A stretch of DNA of 64,000 nucleotides from Micromonospora sp. ATCC 39149. GTDB taxonomy: Bacteria; Actinomycetota; Actinomycetes; Mycobacteriales; Micromonosporaceae. Below are positions 58,949 to 64,000 of the stretch, piece after piece. The notes beneath the pieces are model-generated. The model was not told where the DNA came from, made no database searches, and saw nothing but the letters and a program-made list of their open reading frames with translations. Every line of letters starts with the position of its first letter. Positions within the stretch are counted from its first letter, which is position 1. The stretch lies in NCBI RefSeq assembly GCF_000158815.1, contig NZ_GG657738.1, positions 3,714,079 to 3,778,078 on the forward strand. Reading direction: 5' to 3'. The position numbers and the translations under genes were made by a program.

Positions 58949-59287
58949 TCAGTAGTCCAGGTCGCAGTCCAGGTCCGTGGTCAGGCTCGCCTGCACGTAC
59001 ATTCCGTTGTTCAGCTCCAGCCAGAGCTTCCCGTCAACGCCGATGGTGGTGCGCACCACGGTCACGATGGCACCGGCCTCCAACTGCCCGCCGATCGGGC
59101 TGGAAGGGTCCGGACGGAGGTGCAGGTTAACGTTCGCCGTGACCTGGCTGCTGCAGTCGAGCGTGATGGACGCCGAAGTGCTGCTCTCCGCGGCGCTGGC
59201 GGTGGTGACACCGGTGAGCAGCGCCCCGCTGACGGCGACGACCGCGAATGCGGACGCGACCAGGGCACGCGTCGTTGCACGTGACAT
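58949..59287 (-). CDS. Secreted SH3-type (SH3b) small protein
   Basis: A 112-residue protein with a Sec signal (MSRATTRALVASAFAVVAVS, cleavage near ASA-AE) and a mature SH3b-like domain (VTANVNLHLRPDPSSPIGGQ, LEAGAIVTVVRTTI, KLWLELNNGMYVQASL). Bacterial SH3 domains bind cell-wall peptides. Two Cys (LDCSS, LDCDL) could form one disulfide. ATG 59287 is preceded by AAAGGAGC. The 250 nt upstream are AT-rich and probably hold its promoter. Confidence 0.88.
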   Translation of the reverse strand: MSRATTRALVASAFAVVAVSGALLTGVTTASAAESSTSASITLDCSSQVTANVNLHLRPDPSSPIGGQLEAGAIVTVVRTTIGVDGKLWLELNNGMYVQASLTTDLDCDLDY

Positions 59288-59554
59288 TTACAGCTCCTTT
59301 GATATAGACGGAATTGGTGCTGGCCAACACTTTTAGCTCTCGACTCCCATCGAGGCGCGCAACGTAAGGCTATTGGGGTACCGATCAATGCGTCAAGAAG
59401 CAAATACGCACCGACTTCGTCCACAGAGGAGGGTAGAAAACCGCTCCTTGCTGCTGAGTCCGCGACTCTCGACGCAGAACCAATGGCACTTCCTTCATTC
59501 GAAGGATAACGGGACGGAATTGTCTGAACGTCCAGGGCGAAACGGAGGCCGCCT

Positions 59555-59806
59555 TTATGGAAAGAACCGACTCCTGGAGCGGGGTCGGGACAGCGGCACG
59601 GTCCGCCCTGGTCGGGTCGTCGCCGGTGAAACGGCGGCGGCGAGGGTGCGCAGGGTGGTGCGGGCGAGCTTCAGGTCGGCCAGTTCACACTCGATCTGGG
59701 CGAGTCCGGCGGTGAGGGTGGTGATCTTCTCGAGGAGCCGGTCGGCGGTCTGACCTGCGGTGGCCTCGCGTCCGGCGATTAGGTCGAGCAGCGTCGGAAG
59801 GTTCAC
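59555..59806 (-). CDS. Small coiled-coil protein associated with the IS5-like remnant
   Basis: An 83-residue frame starting at GTG 59806, overlapping the stop of the transposase remnant by GTGA. The middle is a heptad-like coiled coil (QTADRLLEKITTLTAGLAQI, ECELADLKLARTTLRTLAAA). Similar short proteins follow IS transposases in actinobacteria, with no known function. The tail is Arg/Pro-rich. It is likely a passenger of the decayed element. Confidence 0.55.
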   Translation of the reverse strand: MNLPTLLDLIAGREATAGQTADRLLEKITTLTAGLAQIECELADLKLARTTLRTLAAAVSPATTRPGRTVPLSRPRSRSRFFP

Positions 59807-60130
59807 CGGTGCCGCCAGGACGATGTGCTGGTCCTGGTCAGCCGACGCGCGATGATGGCCGTCGACGCCCACAACGTTGGTGACGCGGCCGATTCCGGTC
59901 GGTTCTCGTACTCGCGCACGAGGTGGCGGTGCAGCATCAGCGTGCCGTAGGTCTGCTCGACGATTCACCGTCTGCGGATCGGTGCGAACCCGGGCCGGGT
60001 GTCGGCGCGTTTGACGATCTCGACGTCGACGCCCACCACGGTGCCGTGCGGCGCCAGGTCCTGTTTGAATCCGGCGTCGACCTAGACGCGGGTCGCCGTT
60101 GGGGTGCGCACGAGGGCCTTCGACCAGAGT
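59803..60130 (-). pseudogene. IS5-like transposase C-terminal remnant with two nonsense codons
   Basis: The minus strand reads DAGFKQDLAPHGTVVGVDVE, IVKRADTRPGFAPIRRR, stop, IVEQTYGTLMLHRHLVREYE, NRPESAAS and ends at 59803. Two stops, TAG at 60082-60084 (R-V-stop-V-D-A-G) and TGA at 59965-59967 (R-R-stop-I-V-E-Q), sit exactly where IS5-type transposases have Trp. The N-terminal part is missing upstream, where the 75-bp repeat begins. Confidence 0.75.
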
Positions 60131-60140
60131 CGATGCCTGT

Positions 60141-60215
60141 GCGCCGTCCCTTGCGTGATTATTGTCGGCTTTCGGGTCTTGGTGTGCGAGCCCCGCCGAG
60201 CACCCCGCTCGGGGA
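60141..60215. repeat. 75-bp direct repeat, copy 2
   Basis: Matches 55553-55628 in the same orientation (CTTGCGTGATTATTGTCGG to CCGAGCACCCCGCTCGGGGA). It abuts the IS5-like remnant. The two copies bound a 4.6-kb segment holding NADAR, the sigma factor and the SH3-type gene. Confidence 0.8.
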
Positions 60216-60323
60216 GCCCGCGACGGCCACGTTGCGGAATCGACGCGACGCGGCGGCTCGCCAACCGAGCGGTCCGATCCGCGCGGGTGGGATAGGACGT
60301 GCCGAACGGGGAATCGGACGGGC

Positions 60324-60629
60324 ATGAGGATCAGCAGCACTCCCGCCGTGGCGGCGTCGAGCGAGGAGACCGGGCCCGACGGGGTACGCCAGCCCGGTGG
60401 CGAGGTGCACGCCTGGCTGCCCGGGCAGAACCAGACGCTGTGCGGGCTGCCGCTGAGCCGGACCCGGCTGCGGCGCTTCCCGCACGTCCGCTTCGACTAC
60501 TCCTCGACCGACGTGCTCACCGCCGCCGACGCGGTGGGCCACATCTGCCCGCGCTGCCTGGCCGCGACCGGGGGCAGCGGGGACCGCCGGCAGCGGCAGA
60601 GCTGGGTACGCACCTCGCCCCGCCCCTGA
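60324..60629 (+). CDS. Small hypothetical protein with a Cys pair
   Basis: A 101-residue soluble protein from ATG 60324. VHAWLPGQNQTLCGLPLSRT and DAVGHICPRCLAAT supply Cys residues that could bind zinc (C-G-L and C-P-R-C). Phe/Arg-rich RRFPHVRFDY lies between. Similar short proteins are known to me from actinobacteria without function. The coding frame has good bias. Confidence 0.65.
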   Translation: MRISSTPAVAASSEETGPDGVRQPGGEVHAWLPGQNQTLCGLPLSRTRLRRFPHVRFDYSSTDVLTAADAVGHICPRCLAATGGSGDRRQRQSWVRTSPRP

Positions 60630-60690
60630 CTGTCCCGCAAGCGATGTACGGATGCGCCGACCTGGTCCTGCTGGTCGTGGCCGCCCCGGC

Positions 60691-60743
60691 CACACACCAA
60701 CCGACCCTGACGGGACCGGCCACACACCAACCGACCCTGACGG
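60691..60743. repeat. 30-bp tandem repeat, nearly two copies
   Basis: CACACACCAACCGACCCTGA starts both 60691 and 60721, followed by CGGGACCGGC in the first unit and CGG in the second. The repeat lies between converging genes, upstream of the ZIP transporter stop. Confidence 0.8.
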
Positions 60744-60756
60744 CACATGGGTCGGC

Positions 60757-61503
60757 TCAGGCGTGGGAGAGCGCGAAGGCGGTCAGGAAGCCGGCGACCG
60801 TGATCAGGCCGACCAGCAGGTGGGCGTCCTCGAACGACTCGGGAACCATGGTGTCGGTGATCATCGCGAGGATCGCGCCGGCCGCCAGGGCGGTGATCGA
60901 AGCCAGCACCTCGGGCGGCGCGTCGCCCAGCAGCGTGTAGCCGGCGAGCGCGGCGAGGCCGCTGACCAGGGCGATCCCTGCCCAGAGCGTGAAGACGTAC
61001 CGGCTGGGCCGGCCGGCCCGGCGCATCCCGGCCGCGCTGGAGAGGCCCTCCGGCACGTTGCTGAGGAAGACCGCGACGACCGTGACCACGCTGACCGCGC
61101 CACCGCTGAGCAGGCTCGCGCCGATCACCACCGACTCGGGGATGCCGTCGAGCAGCGCGCCCACCGCGATCGCCGACCCCGAGCCAGGTGCCTCCTGCTC
61201 GGACGGCTGCGCGCCGGAACGTTTGCGGTGCCGCGCGCCCCGCCGGGCCAGCAGGACGTTCGCCCCGGTGTACGCGAGCGCGCCGCCAGCCGCCCCGATC
61301 GCGGTGGGCAGCAGCCCGCCCTGCTCGTGTGCCTCGGCGATCAGCTCGAAGGAGACGGCGGAGAGGAGCACCCCGGCGCCGAAGGCCATGATCGACGCGA
61401 TGATCCGGCGCGGGACGGGCACGAACCAGCCCAGCGCCGCCCCGAGTAGCAGCGCAGACCCGGCCAGCAGCCCCCAGCCGCCCGCTTGCGACCATCCCGG
61501 CAT
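60757..61503 (-). CDS. ZIP-family metal transporter
   Basis: A 248-residue membrane protein with about eight helices. The ZIP signature lies in AVGALLDGIPESVVIGASLL (His replaced by Asp in the usual H-N-x-P-E) and the partner in VAVFLSNVPEGLSSAAGM (helix with N-x-P-E-G). A charged, His-containing cytoplasmic loop (RRGARHRKRSGAQ) lies between. It probably imports or exports divalent metals. ATG 61503 (MPGWSQAGGWGLLAGSALL) gives the family start; an upstream in-frame start at 61599 adds 32 residues unlike ZIP proteins. Confidence 0.85.
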   Translation of the reverse strand: MPGWSQAGGWGLLAGSALLLGAALGWFVPVPRRIIASIMAFGAGVLLSAVSFELIAEAHEQGGLLPTAIGAAGGALAYTGANVLLARRGARHRKRSGAQPSEQEAPGSGSAIAVGALLDGIPESVVIGASLLSGGAVSVVTVVAVFLSNVPEGLSSAAGMRRAGRPSRYVFTLWAGIALVSGLAALAGYTLLGDAPPEVLASITALAAGAILAMITDTMVPESFEDAHLLVGLITVAGFLTAFALSHA

Positions 61504-61774
61504 TCGCAGGACGTTACCCGTGCCCCGCGCAACGAAACCGGGCCAGAAGTCCGCATAGGCCGACTCGTCCGTCGCCCACCAGCTCAGAGTCATAATCAAG
61601 GCTCTGAGCTGGTTCCGTGTCCAGGTGTCGATGGTCGTTCTTGGCCAACCTTGGCCGGCGTCTGCCGCCCTGAGGGTGCCCTGACGCTCTGGACGCGCCC
61701 TGAGTGCGGGGTCAGTTGACCTTGCCTCGGGCCGCCTTGATTCAAGGAGACCAATTCGGCAAGTGCCGCTGTGA

Positions 61775-61975
61775 CTACTCAGGTGGTTGCCGTAGCCAGG
61801 GTTGGTCTTTGGCGAGGCGATTGAGGGCGTTGAGGATCCCGATGTCGTACTTTCCGGCGGTGGCCAGGTGGGAGCGGATCTTCACGAAGTGTTGGACGTC
61901 GATGCGGGTACGCATGCATGCGGAGATCTTTTGCCGTAGTTGATCTACCGCTCCGACTATCGCATCAGGCCGCTA
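61775..61975 (-). pseudogene. IS66-like transposase C-terminal remnant
   Basis: The minus strand reads VDQLRQKISACMRTRIDVQH, FVKIRSHLATAGKYDIGILN, ALNRLAKDQPWL before TAG at 61775-61777. The K-x-x-Q-K-I-S-x-C and I-R-S-x-L-x-T-A patterns are those of IS66-family C-termini. The upstream catalytic domain is absent. Confidence 0.65.
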
Positions 61976-62052
61976 ACCTGTGATGGATGAGCCCGGTCAT
62001 AGTCAATTACGCCCCGTAGCAGGCGACCCCAACCGCCGCCGATTCAGCCACG

Positions 62053-62454
62053 GTGCTTGAGGCCGCGCGCCGCAGTGACTTCGGCCAGGAGACCGCGCGG
62101 CACGTCACCGGCACCGCAGCGGAGCGGGCAGCAGCGCGATCGGCTGCCTCGTGGGCGGCTTCCTGGCCTTCATCATGCTCATCACCATCGTCGTGCGGCT
62201 CGTGCAGGGCGACCCCGATGCGGCGATCGTGGGCGGGTTCTTCGTTCCTGACTGACGAACTGGTCGCGCTGCTCAACGATCACGATCGGCCTGTGAGCGC
62301 CGAGGTCGTTGACGGCTGGTTCTTCGCCTATTTTTGGCACTACGACGAGCTGGACGAGCGGGGGTGGCAGGAGGCCTTCTCGGTCGCGGAGACGGTCGTG
62401 CGTGCCCGCGACGCGTTCAGGGCGTGGGAGGAGTCCAGCCGATCCGGCACGTGA
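62053..62454 (+). CDS. Hypothetical protein; N-terminal half uncertain
   Basis: The C-terminal 66 residues (LTDELVALLNDHDRPVSAEV, VDGWFFAYFWHYDELDERGW, QEAFSVAETVVRARDAFRAW) look like a real helical protein. The first 65 residues in the same frame are Ala/Ser/Arg-rich, while in another frame 62139-62252 encodes a membrane-like segment (GCLVGGFLAFIMLITIVVRL). Two small genes or one frameshifted gene may be present. No family is recognised. Confidence 0.45.
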   Translation: MLEAARRSDFGQETARHVTGTAAERAAARSAASWAASWPSSCSSPSSCGSCRATPMRRSWAGSSFLTDELVALLNDHDRPVSAEVVDGWFFAYFWHYDELDERGWQEAFSVAETVVRARDAFRAWEESSRSGT

Positions 62455-62580
62455 GCCGTCTCGGTGGTCCGGCAGGGCCCGCCACAGCCGACCAGGCAGC
62501 GTTGCCGGACAACAGTTCTATTGAAGAGTTTGCATCGAAGGCTTCAGCGGATAGCGTGCCGTCCCCGGTAGGTCGGTGGG

Positions 62581-63775
62581 TCAGAAGTCCGCGTACAGGT
62601 AGGGGAGTTGGCGGGGGAAGAGGCGGCGCAGCTCGGCGGCGGCGTCCGTTGGCACCCGACCGAGGCCCCGGATGTCGACCTCCGCCGGGTCCAGCACCCC
62701 GTACGCCAGGGCGGAGAGCCCGGCGGCGGTGAGCGTCGCGGCCGGCACGGGCCCGGCGGTGGCGTCGCGGACCAACTCCAGCCGGCCCGTCTCGCCGTCG
62801 AGCAGGTGGGTGCCGGCGAGCCACCGGTCCCCGGCCAGCTCCACCCGGACCCGGCCCGGCTCGGCCGGGAGGCCGGCCAGTGCGTCGAGCGCGAGCAGCC
62901 GGGCCATCGGCGCGGGCGACCCGGGTCGGGTGACGCGCGCCTCGACGTGCACGGCCAGGTCGGTCAGCCACAGCTCGGGCAACTCGTCCGCCGCGACCCG
63001 CAGGCTGATTCGGTCCACCTGGTCGACGTGCCGGGCGAGGAACTGCAGGATCAAAGCCCGGGCGTACGGGTCGGCGACCAGCAGGTCGTCGCCGGCCAGC
63101 TCGCCGCCGTGGTTGTCGATCCGGTACGTGAGCACGCCGACCGGCACCCCGTCCCGGCGGGCGGTGATCAGCCACCGGTCGTCGTCGTCGCGCATCCACA
63201 CCGCCCGGACCTCCGGGAAGACCGCGAACCCGTGCCGCTCGGCAAGGCAACGCTCGGTGAAGGCGCGGTGGCCGGCGTACCCGGTGCCGATCCGCTCCCA
63301 GGTCAGCTCTCCGGGCAGGTCGGCGCGGAGCAGCGAGCCCAGATCGGCCGGGGTGAAGGTGACCCTCCGGGCCTGGGGCAGGCCCACGTATCCGAACTGC
63401 TCGTAGAACGAGGCGCGGAACGGGTACAGCGCGGTGAGGGTGTGCCCTTCGTCGCGCATGTCGTCGAGGAGTTGGTGCAGCAGGGCCCGGACGTGCCCGC
63501 GACGGCGGGCCATCGGGTGGGAGACCACCCCGGCGACGCCGGCCATCGGCAGCACCGCCCCGCGCAGGGTTCTGCCGCATCGGCACGGCCGACGCCGCGG
63601 CGAGCGTCTCGCCAGCTTCCTCTGCGACGAGGGTGCGGTTGACCTCGTTGTAGGGCAGGTAGCGGGAGAAGTCCTCGGCTCGCTCGGGTCGCATCGGCGA
63701 CGGTTCGAAGCAGTACGCCTGGAGCGGGAACGAGGTGGTCAGCCGCTCGGAGGTGGTTACCTGCCGGATGGTCAT
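62581..63775 (-). pseudogene. Eis-like GNAT N-acetyltransferase, frameshifted
   Basis: The protein starts at ATG 63775 (MTIRQVTTSERLTTSFPLQA) and is clearly Eis/GNAT-like up to AAASAVPMRQN. It then continues one frame away from RGAVLPMAGVAGVVSHPMARRRGHVRALL (split around 63560-63577) through LYPFRASFYEQFGYVGLPQA to the end, with a C-terminal SCP2-like domain and the terminal-carboxylate motif YLYADF. One extra base near 63570 explains the break. Without the shift it would be a normal Eis protein of about 400 residues, an acetyltransferase acting on amines such as aminoglycosides. It could be a real lesion or a sequencing error. Confidence 0.8.
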
Positions 63776-63866
63776 CCCCCATCCCAACCCGCCCCGCCGA
63801 CCTCCGCAACCGGATTACCCGCCCCGCGGGGTAACGGACCGGCCGCCCACCGGCGTCGACGCGGCG

Positions 63867-64000
63867 TCAGAGCGCGGTGACGTCGGAGACGACGACGGTG
63901 ACGTTGTCCGGTGCACCGGCCTGGTGGGCCAGCTTCACCAGTTGCTCGCCGCACTGCTGGCGGTCGCCGTTCATGGCCAGGGCCGCGGCTATCGCGGCGT
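63867..64000 (-). CDS. PP2C-family protein phosphatase, C-terminal end (partial)
   Basis: The last 43 codons of a Ser/Thr phosphatase run out of the window. CGEQLVKLAHQAGAPDNVTV, VVSDV is the C-terminal motif of PP2C enzymes (the Asp of GAPDNVT binds metal). In actinobacteria such genes often neighbour protein-kinase and FHA genes, which would be outside the window. Confidence 0.8.
   Translation of the reverse strand, partial: AAIAAALAMNGDRQQCGEQLVKLAHQAGAPDNVTVVVSDVTAL

Noticed and set aside
1..64000. CRISPR array, rRNA genes, phage integrase or intact insertion sequence
   Set aside because: None was found: repeats seen are short tandems or dispersed intergenic elements, and all transposase sequences are fragments.

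Overview
The window is high-GC actinobacterial chromosome, most likely Micromonospora or a close member of the Micromonosporaceae. The evidence is the very GC-rich third codon positions, frequent GTG starts with ATGA/GTGA overlaps, the local order purM - radical SAM - DUF3073 - amino-acid dehydrogenase - bldC, a LitR/CarH-type carotenoid locus, an actinobacterial tad pilus operon, and short intergenic repeats with a GTTAACAGGGGGCCC core.

Layout. 1-2.2 kb: the end of purB, a truncated purF and an intact purM; the purB/purF junction is anomalous. 2.3-3.7 kb: a radical SAM/SPASM maturase with a small aromatic/Asn-rich precursor peptide, a likely cyclophane (triceptide-type) RiPP locus. 3.8-10.5 kb: DUF3073, valine/leucine-type dehydrogenase, BldC, an F420-type oxidoreductase, a methyltransferase, a four-repeat EF-hand protein and a 3-hydroxyacyl-CoA dehydrogenase/enoyl-CoA hydratase pair. 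10.6-12 kb: a substrate-binding lipoprotein whose two halves appear circularly permuted. 12.2-15.7 kb: small conserved genes, a Glu-Asp-Phe tRNA cluster and a polysaccharide deacetylase lipoprotein. 15.8-21.2 kb: a carotenoid locus, crtE-crtI-idi-merR(B12) against crtB, with a tandem-repeat operator candidate between them and a photolyase cut off after about 33 codons. 21.2-28.4 kb: serine hydrolase, flavin disulfide reductase, crotonase, AraC regulator, a cobalamin riboswitch in front of bluB, a secreted protein and a Rieske protein. 28.6-39.4 kb: a minus-strand tad/Flp-type pilus operon (TadZ, TadA, TadB, TadC, TadE/G proteins, SAF/CpaB protein, LysM protein) with a separate prepilin peptidase. 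39.4-42.7 kb: repeats around a PAP2 phosphatase, a zinc-ribbon-like protein and a SAM methyltransferase.

42.7-62.5 kb is an accessory, partly decayed region. It holds a trpS 3' fragment, twin palindromic repeats, a FAD hydroxylase, an APH-fold kinase, an argS-gltX pair outside the usual housekeeping contexts, a two-gene module with a 1050-residue M48 membrane protease, a tRNA-Lys gene plus an inverted relic of its 3' half, remnants of ISAs1-, IS701-, IS5- and IS66-like transposases, a NADAR protein, a membrane-tethered ECF-like sigma factor, an SH3-type secreted protein and a ZIP transporter. The window ends with a frameshifted Eis-like acetyltransferase and the 3' end of a PP2C phosphatase gene.

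Two systems are regulated in ways visible in the sequence. The carotenoid genes probably respond to light and B12 through the MerR/B12 protein encoded in their own operon. The lower-ligand synthase BluB is under a B12 riboswitch. The most promising undescribed items are the RiPP locus, the permuted binding protein, the argS-gltX pair and the M48 module. No CRISPR array, rRNA, integrase or intact insertion sequence was seen.
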